Shown piece by piece: positions 1 to 8,174 of a stretch of DNA of 27,503 nucleotides; the first letter of the stretch is position 1; every line of letters begins with the position of its first letter. Source of the DNA: Anaerolineales bacterium. GTDB lineage: Bacteria > Chloroflexota > Anaerolineae > Anaerolineales > Anaerolineaceae. The position numbers and the translations under genes were made by a program. The stretch is from NCBI GenBank assembly GCA_020060485.1, contig JAGVAB010000147.1:1-27503 (forward strand), written 5' to 3'. Under the pieces are notes generated by a model. The model was not told the DNA's origin. It searched no databases and worked only from the letters and a program-made list of their open reading frames with translations.

Positions 1-2862
1 CTGGATGGCTTCCCTGCCGTTGAGGGCATTAGCCAGGTGGTAGCCTTTGCTTTCGAGATAGTCCGTCAGGACTTCCAGATTGGAGGGATTGTCCTCAGCC
101 ACCAGGATCAACGGAGCAGTGAGCGGATCAGGCAGCTGCACTGGCGCATGAGCAGACCGCTGTGCGGCAGGGTGATTAAAACCGACCGCATTCATTTTTG
201 GCGTCCAGGGCAGCGAGACGCAGAAGTGGCTTCCCTGGCGGGGAATGCTTTCGACGGTCAGTGTGCCGCCATGCATCTTCACCATTTCGGCAGCCAGAGC
301 CAGCCCCAATCCTGCTCCTTCATACTGGCGGGAAAGGCTGGAGTCAACCTGCTGGAAGGGTGTGAAGATGGTTTGAAGGTTTTCCTCGGTAATGCCGATG
401 CCACTGTCGCGGATGTGAAAGCGCACCACATCAGCCTGAGGGTCTCCTTCCATTTCCAGAAACACATCCCCGCTTTCTGGAGTGAACTTCACCGCATTGT
501 TCAACAAATTCAGCAGGACTTGTTTCAGGCGGCGGCCGTCTCCCTGAAGCAGTTTGACCTGTGGGTCGAGGTTGATGTGCACGGAAAGGCGTTTTTTTTG
601 TGCACTTTCCTGGATGATATCCAGGCTCGACTGGCAGAGCTGGTGGACATCCACCGGCGCGATCTCCAGCTCCAGGCGGTTGGCGCCGATCTTGGCCAGG
701 TCCAGAATGTCGCTGATTAAGGCCAGCAGGTGCTTCCCGCTTTCCTGAATGCGCAGCAGAGTATATTCCTGTTTTTCAGTGAGCGGGCCATAGATCTCTT
801 CCTGCATGGCTTCGCTCAGGCCCAGAATGGCATTCAGGGGGGTGCGCAATTCGTGGCTCATGGCAGCCAGGAATTCATCTTTGGCTTTTGCTGCCCGGGC
901 CAGTTCTTCGTTGGCGATGCGCAGCTCCCTGGTTTGCTGTTCGACTTTCTCGGCCAGCGAGGCGCGCTCCTGCTTAAGGTCATTTTCCAGAGTTTTTTGG
1001 GGCGTAATGTCCATCATCACCCCGATCAGTCCGGCGACATTGCCTTCCAGATCGAAGAAAGGCGCCTTATGCGCCACCATGATATGCCGGCTGCCATCGG
1101 CAAACGTGCCAGGTTCTTCATAGGTTCCGCTCTCAGATCTTTCCATCAGATCCAGATCAATGCCCATCAAATAATCAGCGCGTTCCTTGGGGTTGAAATC
1201 ATAGGCATTGTGTCCAATCAGTTTTTCTTTTTCTATCCCAGAGCTTTGGCTGAACTCCTGGTTGCAGCCCAGGTAGGTTCCCTTGGTATCAATATAAAAT
1301 ATGGGAGTGGGGATGGAGTCCAGAATGCCCTGCACCAGCAGCAGGTTTTCCTGCTGCTGCTTTTCGGCTTCGCGCCGGCTCCAGAAACTGCTGAAAATAT
1401 TGGCCATGATCTGCAACGAGAGGATATCATCCTCAAGCCAGTCCATTTGTTTCGTTTCGGTTTGAAAGCCCAGGAATCCCATCAATTCTTCCCGGTGCAT
1501 AATGGGGATGAGAAGCAGGGACTGGATGCCGAGTTTTCGGCAATGTTCTTTTTCTTTCAGGGCTTCTTCTCCTAGAAGCTGGATGTCATTGATTTGGATG
1601 GTTTCAGTGCGTAACAATTTTTGATAGGACCAGTCCAGGTGCCCTATATTAGTCATTTCTTCATTTTCAGCGCGGGGAGCCACGAATTCGTTTCTCCACA
1701 TGAAATCATTTGCAAAGGAAACTTTGTCTGCCGCCAGAATGGTCAGGTAGCAGCGGTCTGCCCCGGTGAATTTTCCAAGTTCCGTCAGGATTGCCAGAAT
1801 GTTTTCATCAATAGTATGCAAATCCGTATGGATCAATTGCGTGGTAAAGGACACAATCATGGCTTCAGATTGCAGGCGTTGCTCCAGCCGCTTGGCGGTG
1901 CGCCTGCGTTCCTCGATTTCCATTTGCGCCTGGCCGAACAAACGGTTGTTTTCCAGTATCAGAGCCACCGGGCGGGCAAAGGCCTGCATTAACTGCAAAT
2001 CATCTTCTTTATACATCTGGGGTGAATAGCTGTCGATGTTCATGATGCCAATGGCCCGGTCGCTGACCAGCAGGGGAATGCCGATCCAGCTGCGAATATC
2101 TTCTCCGGATGCGAATTTGATCCAGCCCGGCTCTCTGGATACATCCTCGATCATAATGGGCTTTTTGCCAAGGAAAACCCGCACACCGGGGTTTTGATTG
2201 GAGGCATGCACCGGGATTTTCCGGCCGATGATCTCTTCCTGATCTGGATGACCAAGGTTGGCGCGCAACACCAGATACCCGGCTTCGTATAGCATAATGC
2301 TGATGCTGTCACATTCGATGAATTTCCTGAGTTGTTCCAGGATGCGTTCGTGAATGGTTTCCTGGTCCAGGTTGGCCGAGAGCAAGGCCAGGCCCTGTTG
2401 CAGGTTGTCATTGAATTCCTGCTGTTTGCGCAGGCTGGATTCGATCTCTTTGCGCTTTTCAATCTCGGCTGCCATCTGGTTGCGTTCTTCATTGAGAGCT
2501 TCTTTTTGCTGGCGAATGCGTTGCAGCAGGCTGCTGGTCCAGCCCACACCAATCGCACTGGTCAGGAGAAAGAGATTTCCTGCAATGATGATTAATAGAT
2601 TGTTTGACTGGCGGAGATCATAACCCCGCAAGACCAGCAAGCTGGTACCCAGAATGAAGACACCCAGAAAGGAAAGCAAGGCGCCCTGTTTGCCGCACAA
2701 AATGCCGGTAGTGATCACTGGCAGCAATGCCAACCCGCCAGCGACAGGGCCGATGACGGGAAGTAAAAACCAGAAAGCGGTCAGATACAACACGGCCGTA
2801 CTCAGGACGAGGATGATCTTTTGCCGTGCTGATAATGGTGGTTTGAGGTGAAGAAACTTCAT
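1..2862 (-). CDS. Hybrid sensor histidine kinase (4 TM, 2x GAF, PAS, HisKA, HATPase, receiver), 3' end outside window
   Basis: The frame is open without a stop from an ATG at 2862 to the left edge, giving 954 residues. The N-terminus (about residues 15-110) has roughly four hydrophobic segments and is followed by a short coiled coil. Two GAF-like domains lie at about 141-310 and 338-490, and a PAS domain at about 505-628. The HisKA box MSHELRTPLNAILG gives phosphoacceptor His670. The HATPase shows an N box (NLLNNAVKFTP), a G1 box (DSGIGI) and a G2 box (GAGLGLA) between about 768 and 883. A receiver domain starts near residue 915 with the acidic pair E920-D921; its phospho-Asp lies outside the window. 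This is a cytoplasmic-membrane phosphorelay kinase sensing an unknown signal. It follows the hydrogenase operon on the same strand after about 140 bp and appears to have its own promoter. Linkage to the hydrogenase is only inferred from proximity. The family call is firm, the signal is unknown. Confidence 0.93.
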   Translation of the reverse strand, partial: MKFLHLKPPLSARQKIILVLSTAVLYLTAFWFLLPVIGPVAGGLALLPVITTGILCGKQGALLSFLGVFILGTSLLVLRGYDLRQSNNLLIIIAGNLFLLTSAIGVGWTSSLLQRIRQQKEALNEERNQMAAEIEKRKEIESSLRKQQEFNDNLQQGLALLSANLDQETIHERILEQLRKFIECDSISIMLYEAGYLVLRANLGHPDQEEIIGRKIPVHASNQNPGVRVFLGKKPIMIEDVSREPGWIKFASGEDIRSWIGIPLLVSDRAIGIMNIDSYSPQMYKEDDLQLMQAFARPVALILENNRLFGQAQMEIEERRRTAKRLEQRLQSEAMIVSFTTQLIHTDLHTIDENILAILTELGKFTGADRCYLTILAADKVSFANDFMWRNEFVAPRAENEEMTNIGHLDWSYQKLLRTETIQINDIQLLGEEALKEKEHCRKLGIQSLLLIPIMHREELMGFLGFQTETKQMDWLEDDILSLQIMANIFSSFWSRREAEKQQQENLLLVQGILDSIPTPIFYIDTKGTYLGCNQEFSQSSGIEKEKLIGHNAYDFNPKERADYLMGIDLDLMERSESGTYEEPGTFADGSRHIMVAHKAPFFDLEGNVAGLIGVMMDITPQKTLENDLKQERASLAEKVEQQTRELRIANEELARAAKAKDEFLAAMSHELRTPLNAILGLSEAMQEEIYGPLTEKQEYTLLRIQESGKHLLALISDILDLAKIGANRLELEIAPVDVHQLCQSSLDIIQESAQKKRLSVHINLDPQVKLLQGDGRRLKQVLLNLLNNAVKFTPESGDVFLEMEGDPQADVVRFHIRDSGIGITEENLQTIFTPFQQVDSSLSRQYEGAGLGLALAAEMVKMHGGTLTVESIPRQGSHFCVSLPWTPKMNAVGFNHPAAQRSAHAPVQLPDPLTAPLILVAEDNPSNLEVLTDYLESKGYHLANALNGREAIQ

Positions 2863-2896
2863 TTTTCGACCCGAATTTCCACGCAAAGAATTCCGT

Positions 2897-2960
2897 TCAT
2901 GACAAAATTGTCTGAACCGCTATTATCATTATATGCAGGAATACCCTGTTGGGTATAAGC
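2897..2960 (-). promoter_or_regulatory. Putative promoter with overlapping inverted repeat upstream of the histidine kinase
   Basis: On the minus strand a TATAAT hexamer lies at 2928-2933, about 65 bp before the kinase start. Just upstream is a perfect 6-bp inverted repeat, ATACCC-N4-GGGTAT (2941-2956), in the interval expected between -35 and -10. A second short inverted repeat, GACAA-AA-TTGTC, lies at 2901-2912 in the leader. No good -35 hexamer is visible. An operator or an activator-dependent promoter would fit; this is inference from sequence only. Confidence 0.3.
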
Positions 2961-3004
2961 ATTCAGTAAAAATCAGTTTTGGGAAAAGGCCTGGCTGTGG
3001 GTGT

Positions 3005-3427
3005 TCAATCGTTAATTTCCGCAGTGCTGGCCGGGGCAGGCGGGGCCTGGTTCTCTTCGGCTGAGTTGCGCTCAACCAGGATCTCCAGCAGGTCCTGGTA
3101 GCAGTCTGTGGCTGGATTGAAGTCATTGGTCAGGCGGATGGCTCCCCGATGGCAGCTCAGTTCGCATTGGCCGCAATAGGCGCATTGTGCGGGTTTGTAG
3201 CGGATGCGAAAATTGCGCTTGTCGCTTCGTTCAATCTCCAGGGCTAGAGTAGGGCAATCCCGTACACAAAGCCCGCATCCCAGGCATAGTTCGGGCTGTA
3301 TAATCACCTTGCCGCGAAAACCTGGTGGCAGCTTGAGCGGCTTGAACGGGTAGTCGACTGTCACCGGCGGTTCAAACAGGGTGGCCCATAATTTTGGAAG
3401 CAGATATGCCCAGGGGTGTTTCGCCAT
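3005..3427 (-). CDS. Group 4 [NiFe] hydrogenase, 2x[4Fe-4S] ferredoxin-like subunit (MbhN/NuoI/HyfH-like)
   Basis: This 140-residue polyferredoxin carries two [4Fe-4S] motifs: C48-x2-C51-x2-C54-x3-C58 (CLGCGLCVRDCP) and C82-x2-C85-x2-C88-x3-C92. The spacing is that of NuoI/MbhN. It should pass electrons between an external donor, presumably ferredoxin, and the proximal cluster in the NuoB-like subunit. I chose ATG 3427 because an AAAGGA ribosome site lies about 8 nt upstream; a GTG at 3433 is in frame but too close to it. It is the last gene of the operon, starting 2 nt after the NuoH-like stop. The acidic, Ala/Pro-rich tail after residue about 120 carries no motif. No clear terminator follows before the histidine kinase promoter. 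Confidence 0.92.
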   Translation of the reverse strand: MAKHPWAYLLPKLWATLFEPPVTVDYPFKPLKLPPGFRGKVIIQPELCLGCGLCVRDCPTLALEIERSDKRNFRIRYKPAQCAYCGQCELSCHRGAIRLTNDFNPATDCYQDLLEILVERNSAEENQAPPAPASTAEIND

Positions 3428-3429
3428 AC

Positions 3430-4368
3430 TCACATTCCTTTCCCCATCCAGATCACAAAGGCGATCTGCAGCAGCGACAGCGGGATCATACCCTTCCAGC
3501 CCAAACTGGCAAGCTGATCAATGCGCAGCCGGGCATACATGGCGCTGGCCAGTGACATGCTGGCCAGGATCAGCAGCACCAGAAAGGTGAACAGCAGGAC
3601 GGTGGCCAGTGGGTTTTGCCGAACGCCACCACCCAGGAAGGTGTTGACCAGCAGGAAAGTGCCGACCACGGTCTGGATGCGGTTGGCCAGATGCCAGATG
3701 GCCAGTTTACGGCCGCTAAATTCGGTCAGCGGGCCGGCCAGGGTTTCTGATTTGGCTTTGGGAATGTCGAGCGGATCCCGTTTCAGTTTGCCGATCAATC
3801 CGATCAACGCCAGCAGGAATCCCACAGGCTGCACAAAGACGCCCCAAACTGTGCTGACTTGCTGATCTACAATTTGGCTGATGCTCCATGAGCCGCTCAG
3901 AATGGCTGGTCCGGCCAGGGCCATCAGGAAGGGCACTTCATAGGAAAAGAATTGCAACAGGGCGCGGTTGCCACCCAGAATGCTGTAAACGCCGATGGAA
4001 GACCAGCCTGCCAGAAAATAGAGCAGCGAGGGCAGCGAGAGCAGGAAGAGCACCACGATCAGGTCGCCTTCAAACTGGTGACCGGAAAATCCGGCAACCG
4101 GGATATAAATGCCGGCTGTCAGACAGGCGGTCAATGAGATGACGGGCAGGGCAGTCATGGTTTTATGGCTGACCCCGCCGGGCAGCAGGTCTTCCTTGGC
4201 AAACAGTTTGATCAGATCGGCCAGAGGCTGGATCAGGGGCGGCCCCACCCGCCCCTGAAAGCGGGCGATCAGGCGGCGGTCGACCCATTCGGCCAGCAGC
4301 GCACAACAGAATTGAAAGCCGAGGCCCGGGAAGATCAGCAGTTTGAGCAAGTCTTTCATCCAGTCCAT
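3430..4368 (-). CDS. Group 4 [NiFe] hydrogenase membrane anchor subunit (MbhM/NuoH/HyfC-like)
   Basis: This 312-residue polytopic protein has about eight hydrophobic segments. It is NuoH-like, with the early GRVGPPLIQPLADLIKLFAKE stretch (about residues 40-60) and the charged loop containing KSETLAGPLTEFSG, which matches the conserved Glu-rich loop of the NuoH/MbhM family. In this family the subunit anchors the peripheral redox arm and begins the charged axis leading to the antiporter subunits. It starts 21 nt after the large-subunit stop. The Shine-Dalgarno site is weak (GGA about 9 nt upstream). The length fits MbhM (about 310-320 residues). Family assignment is firm; the ion translocated (H+ or Na+) cannot be read from the sequence. 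Confidence 0.92.
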   Translation of the reverse strand: MDWMKDLLKLLIFPGLGFQFCCALLAEWVDRRLIARFQGRVGPPLIQPLADLIKLFAKEDLLPGGVSHKTMTALPVISLTACLTAGIYIPVAGFSGHQFEGDLIVVLFLLSLPSLLYFLAGWSSIGVYSILGGNRALLQFFSYEVPFLMALAGPAILSGSWSISQIVDQQVSTVWGVFVQPVGFLLALIGLIGKLKRDPLDIPKAKSETLAGPLTEFSGRKLAIWHLANRIQTVVGTFLLVNTFLGGGVRQNPLATVLLFTFLVLLILASMSLASAMYARLRIDQLASLGWKGMIPLSLLQIAFVIWMGKGM

Positions 4369-4389
4369 AGTATCTGTCCGGCTTCCTTC

Positions 4390-5472
4390 CTACCGGTCGG
4401 CGCAGGCGATGCACAGATCAACGCCGGAAACCACTGCCGAGACGTCTGCCAGGTTAATATTGCGCAACTGATCATGCAGACATACCAGGGCGGTCAGCGA
4501 TGGTGTGCGAATCTTGACGCGGGCCGGGCGGTCGCTGCCATCGCTGCGCACGTAATAGATCAGTTCGCCGCGCGGCGCTTCGGTGCGACAGACCACTTCG
4601 CCGGGCGGCACGCGGCGTTTGGCGGCGACTGCCACTTTTCCTTCCGGCAGTTCTCTCAGAATTTGCAGGCACAGGTCCAGACTTTCCCGGGCTTCCTGAA
4701 TGCGCAGCATGGTGCGGCCCCACACATCCCCTTCCTGGCGGGTGATGACTGAGAACTGGAGCTGGTCATACACACTGTATGGTGCGTCCCGGCGCAGGTC
4801 AACGTCCACGCCGGAGGCACGCGCAATCGGCCCAACCACACAGTACTTGCGGATCTGCTCCGGCGTCAGCGTACCGATGTCATGCGTACGGGCCTGGAAG
4901 CTGGTCTCATGCGCCACCAGGTCTTCCAGGGCGGTGATCTTACGGCGAAGGTCTTCCAGCCGGCGGCTCATGACCTGCCGCTGTTCATCGTTGATATCCA
5001 CCCGCACCCCGCCGATCACGTTCACGGCATGTGACACGCGTCCGCCGGAGAGTTCTTCCATCAGATCAAGGATGATTTCGCGATCACGCCAGGAGAACAT
5101 GAAGATGGTTTCAAAGCCCATGTTCTTGGCCAGCACGCCCAGCCAGAGCAGGTGGCTGTGTACCCGTTCCAGTTCGCAGAAGAAGGTGCGCAGATACTGA
5201 CCGCGCAAGGGGGCGGTGATGCCGGACAGCATTTCAACCGCCATGCAGAAGGTGGTGGTATGGACGTGGGAACAGATGCCACACACCCGTTCGAACAGAT
5301 GCACGTTCTGTATATAGCTGCGCGATTGACTGAGGCGTTCGATGCCGCGGTGTACATACCCCAGGCGCAGTCCACTTTCGACCACCTTTTCGCCTTCCAG
5401 GGTCAGCAGGAAAGATAGCGGTTCTTTCAGCAAGGGGTGTTGCGGACCGATGGGTACGGTGATACGGCTCAT
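4390..5472 (-). CDS. Group 4 [NiFe] hydrogenase large (catalytic) subunit (MbhL/HycE/NuoD-like)
   Basis: This 360-residue protein is NuoD/HycE-like. The N-terminal L1 motif ERVCGICSHVH gives C64 and C67; the C-terminal L2 motif DLCIACADR gives C354 and C357. All four cysteines that bind Ni and Fe in [NiFe] hydrogenases are therefore present, whereas the Nuo/Fpo subunits have lost them. This supports real H2 chemistry. Two features are odd: the usual Pro after the L2 Asp is Leu, and the protein stops three residues after C357, leaving no room for the cleavable tail removed by HycI-type proteases. The start overlaps the NuoC-like gene by 4 nt (ATGA) with an AGAGGG ribosome site. Alternatives such as a sulfane-sulfur reductase (MBS) are disfavoured by the four cysteines. 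Confidence 0.93.
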   Translation of the reverse strand: MSRITVPIGPQHPLLKEPLSFLLTLEGEKVVESGLRLGYVHRGIERLSQSRSYIQNVHLFERVCGICSHVHTTTFCMAVEMLSGITAPLRGQYLRTFFCELERVHSHLLWLGVLAKNMGFETIFMFSWRDREIILDLMEELSGGRVSHAVNVIGGVRVDINDEQRQVMSRRLEDLRRKITALEDLVAHETSFQARTHDIGTLTPEQIRKYCVVGPIARASGVDVDLRRDAPYSVYDQLQFSVITRQEGDVWGRTMLRIQEARESLDLCLQILRELPEGKVAVAAKRRVPPGEVVCRTEAPRGELIYYVRSDGSDRPARVKIRTPSLTALVCLHDQLRNINLADVSAVVSGVDLCIACADR

Positions 5473-5927
5473 GATCCCTCTTTATTCCCTTCTTCATCTG
5501 GTTCCAGACGCATGGGAAAGGACTGTCCATCCCAATCATCTGGCAGGAGCAGCGGCTGGTTTTGCTGCAAGCCTGAAAATTTGACGCCAAACATTTCCAG
5601 CACTTCCCGTTCATAAAACATGGCGCCGGGGATCAGGTCGGTCAGACTGTCGATGCGGGGTTCCTGGCGGGGCAGGTTGATGTGCAGGCTTAATCCCTGG
5701 CGGTCCCAAAAATGATAGAAGAGTTCAATTTGCTGGCCGTTGTCCACGGCCGTGATGGTGGACAGGTGCTGGCAACCGGAATGCGCCAGCAGCCAGATGA
5801 CCACCTCGCGCAGGTCTGACGCGCCGATCCGTACCACGTGTTCTGCGACCGGCATGGTACGTACGTCCTGGATCCTGTGCATGAAGATTGCCTTCATGCG
5901 GGCGACCACAAAGCTGATGTCAGTCAT
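5469..5927 (-). CDS. Group 4 [NiFe] hydrogenase NuoC-like subunit (MbhK/30-kDa family)
   Basis: This 152-residue soluble protein carries the 30-kDa (NuoC) signature near its C-terminus: YEREVLEMFGVKFSG followed by LLLPDDW and an acidic tail. This is a variant of the canonical ER-x-x-D-x-x-G-x-F-x-G then LLP-x-D-W pattern. NuoC/MbhK-like subunits are structural, packing against the large and small subunits in the peripheral arm. The gene is separate, unlike the NuoCD or HycE fusions. It overlaps the small-subunit gene by 4 nt upstream and the large-subunit gene by 4 nt downstream, so translation is probably coupled. The role is inferred from the family; no catalytic residues are expected. Confidence 0.9.
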   Translation of the reverse strand: MTDISFVVARMKAIFMHRIQDVRTMPVAEHVVRIGASDLREVVIWLLAHSGCQHLSTITAVDNGQQIELFYHFWDRQGLSLHINLPRQEPRIDSLTDLIPGAMFYEREVLEMFGVKFSGLQQNQPLLLPDDWDGQSFPMRLEPDEEGNKEGS

Positions 5928-6358
5928 TTTACTTTCCCCAGTAATTTTTTCAAGCCCTCAACGATCATCTCTGGCCGGCAGGGGCAGCCCGGCACATATA
6001 AATCGACCGGGATGACTTGATCCACCCCGCCCAGCACGGTATTGCTGCCCTTAAAAATGCCGCCCGAGCAGCCGCAACTTCCCACTACCAATACCCATTT
6101 GGGTTCAGGCATTTGTTCATAGATGTGACGCAGGCGGTCGCGCGACTGCCGCGTGACCGGGCCGGTACACAGCAGAATGTCCGCGTGGCGCGGTACGCTT
6201 TCCTGGCGGATGCCAAGGCGTTCGACATCGTAACGCGGGGTCAGCAGGTCGAGGAATTCGATATCACATCCATTGCAGCTGCCACTGTTGAAGTGCAGGA
6301 TCCAGGGCGATTTGCGCCTTGCCCAGCGGATAATCTTTCGGGTCAGGGTTCCGGTCAT
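5924..6358 (-). CDS. Group 4 [NiFe] hydrogenase small subunit (MbhJ/HycG/NuoB-like)
   Basis: This 144-residue protein binds the proximal [4Fe-4S] cluster. The visible ligands are C28 and C31 (GSCNGCDIEFLDLLTPR), C95 in GSCGCSGG and C125 in PGCPCRPE. The CNGCDIE-x-LD-x-LTPR-x-DVER-x-G pattern is typical of group 4 small subunits. The frame stays open upstream, but I chose ATG 6358: a GAGGAG ribosome site lies about 8 nt upstream, and 6358 follows the NuoA-like stop (6360-6362) directly, whereas the longer form would overlap that gene heavily. The basic N-terminus (residues 6-16) is usual. The gene overlaps the NuoC-like gene by 4 nt. Confidence 0.93.
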   Translation of the reverse strand: MTGTLTRKIIRWARRKSPWILHFNSGSCNGCDIEFLDLLTPRYDVERLGIRQESVPRHADILLCTGPVTRQSRDRLRHIYEQMPEPKWVLVVGSCGCSGGIFKGSNTVLGGVDQVIPVDLYVPGCPCRPEMIVEGLKKLLGKVK

Positions 6359-6359
6359 T

Positions 6360-6692
6360 TCAGAACTCCTCTTCGGTGAGCACGAATATGCTTGCGCTGG
6401 CGCCCAGCAAATAAAACAGCGCCAGTCGCTGGGGCATGGCATTCAGCGGCAGGGTGGAGATCACCAGGGCGGCCATGTGCAAAACGCTAAACAGCAGCGC
6501 CATCCAGAAGAAGGACTGGTAATGCACCTGGCCAGTGGGCGGCGGCACTTCTTCTCCACCGGTATAGGTTTGGTGGCGGGCATGATGCGGTTTTTCCAGT
6601 GAGGTTGCTTGCCCGGCCAGATAATGGATACCAAAGCCCAGCACCAGAAAGAACAGAAAAGCCATAAATGGTTGCAGCAGGAATGAATTCAT
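6360..6692 (-). CDS. MbhI/NuoA-like small membrane subunit
   Basis: This 110-residue protein has three hydrophobic segments, at about residues 5-25, 58-78 and 86-105, with a long loop between the first two. This is the NuoA topology. The loop and second helix (TYTGGEEVPPPTGQ then YQSFFWMALLF) follow the NuoA pattern in which a Y-E-C-G loop leads into a F-x-x-A-x-L-F helix, but the conserved loop Cys is replaced by Gly. The position, between the antiporter genes and the small subunit, is that of mbhI in archaeal Mbh operons. It probably helps join the peripheral arm to the membrane arm. A GGAGG site lies about 10 nt upstream. The assignment rests on topology, loop pattern and gene order, so it is less secure than its neighbours. 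Confidence 0.78.
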   Translation of the reverse strand: MNSFLLQPFMAFLFFLVLGFGIHYLAGQATSLEKPHHARHQTYTGGEEVPPPTGQVHYQSFFWMALLFSVLHMAALVISTLPLNAMPQRLALFYLLGASASIFVLTEEEF

Positions 6693-6698
6693 TGCGGT

Positions 6699-8174
6699 TC
6701 AACCTCCCCCCAGCCAGATGGCCGCGGGCACCAGCCAGGTCACCCAGGGGCCAGGGAAGACGCTGGCGGCCAGGATCAGACTGCCCAAAGCGATCAGGGG
6801 TAATGCCATCCAGGCGGACATTTGTGGAACTGTCAGCGCTGCCCGGCTGCTGGCAGGCTGTCTGGCGAACAATTTGACGATGAGCGGCAGATAGTATCCC
6901 AGCGAGATCAGGCTATTTAACAGGAAGAAGGCGGTGCCGGCCAGGGCCAGCGGCTGGCCGCTATCCAGTGCCATGGCGAGAATGAACCACTTGCCGGAAA
7001 AGCCAGCCAGGGGCGGCAGCCCGGCCAGCCCGGCTAGGGCAATGCCCATGCAGAGCGCTGCCAGAGGCAGTTGTTTGGCGATGCCGCGCAATTCCTCAAT
7101 GCTGGTGGTCTGGCAGTAAAAATGGCAGACGCCTTTGGAAAGGAAGGCCAGCGACTTCAGGGCGGCATGGATCACCAGGTAGAGGAACCCGGCCTGGACG
7201 GCCAGCGGCAGGCCAAAGCGCAGGCCAATGCCAAAGCCGAACAGAATGTAGCCCATCTGGGCGATGGATGAAAATGCCAGCAAGCGTTTGACATGGGTTT
7301 GAACCAGGGCCATCATGTTGCCCACGATCATATTGGCAAAGGACAGCCAGATCATGACCAGTCCCAGCGTTTGCCTGGGCAGGCCAAGCCCCAAGCCCAC
7401 CCGCAGCCAGGCGAAGAAACAACCCTGGATGATGATGCCTGAAAGCAGGGCGCTGATGCTGCTGGGGGCGCGCCCGTGAGCGTCTGGCAGCCAGGTGTGC
7501 AGCGGTACCATGGCGCTTTTGATCCCCAACCCGATCAGGGCGCAGATCAGCCCGGCCCGCCCCCAGGCACCGGCTGTCCATGCCTGCTGCGGAATGAGGA
7601 TCTGCCCGGTTGCCCGGTAGACCCAGGCCACCCCCAGCAGGAGCAGGATGGTACCTACGCTGCCCATGATCAGATATTTGAATCCGGCTTCAATGGCGGT
7701 GTTGGTCTGGCGGCGGAAAGCCACCAGCACATAGGCACAGATGCTCATCCATTCTGCAAACAGGTACAGCAGGAACAGATCTGCGGTGTAGACCATGCCG
7801 ACCAAACCCGCCATGGTGAGCAGCAGCAAGGGATAATAGGTTTTATAGCGGTGATCCTGTCCCAGGTAGGTGCCTGAAAAGATGCTGACCACAAACCCCA
7901 GCGCAAGGGCAATTCCGGCAATCAGCCGCGAGGCGCTCTCGCCAGGCCAGATCAGATCGCCCTGCACCAAAAAATCGCCCGCAAATGCCTGCAATTCTGG
8001 CACAATTGCCTGATCAGGATTGAGTGTAAACAGCAAATTGCGCCCTGCCAGAATGAAGATGATGGCTGTGCACAAGGCCAGGGTTTCATTTTGTGCAGAA
8101 AACAGGCGTGCCAACAGGTAGATTGCCAGAGCGCCAGTCGCCAGGATCAGGATCGCATGGAAAGCCAAATTCAC
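6699..8174 (-). CDS. Antiporter-like proton-translocating membrane subunit (NuoN/MrpD-like)
   Basis: This 491-residue polytopic protein has about 14 hydrophobic segments. It keeps the charged residues of the proton_antipo_M family: E141 in YLFAEWMSI, K219 in GLGIKSAMVPLHTWLPDAH, K340 in HAALKSLAFL and K395 in GFSGKWF. It should translocate ions in the membrane arm. The start is GTG 8174, overlapping the last base of the upstream TAG stop, with a GGGAGG ribosome site about 7 nt upstream. I call it NuoN-like because TM12 carries Lys and because of its place after the NuoL-like and NuoM-like genes. Subtype within the antiporter family is uncertain; an ion-pumping role is likely. Confidence 0.9.
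   Translation of the reverse strand: MNLAFHAILILATGALAIYLLARLFSAQNETLALCTAIIFILAGRNLLFTLNPDQAIVPELQAFAGDFLVQGDLIWPGESASRLIAGIALALGFVVSIFSGTYLGQDHRYKTYYPLLLLTMAGLVGMVYTADLFLLYLFAEWMSICAYVLVAFRRQTNTAIEAGFKYLIMGSVGTILLLLGVAWVYRATGQILIPQQAWTAGAWGRAGLICALIGLGIKSAMVPLHTWLPDAHGRAPSSISALLSGIIIQGCFFAWLRVGLGLGLPRQTLGLVMIWLSFANMIVGNMMALVQTHVKRLLAFSSIAQMGYILFGFGIGLRFGLPLAVQAGFLYLVIHAALKSLAFLSKGVCHFYCQTTSIEELRGIAKQLPLAALCMGIALAGLAGLPPLAGFSGKWFILAMALDSGQPLALAGTAFFLLNSLISLGYYLPLIVKLFARQPASSRAALTVPQMSAWMALPLIALGSLILAASVFPGPWVTWLVPAAIWLGGG

Noticed and set aside
37..1575. Long plus-strand open frames at 37-720 and 730-1575
   Set aside because: They are antisense to the continuous histidine kinase frame, whose HisKA and HATPase motifs are clear; their translations show no family pattern and they lack ribosome sites.
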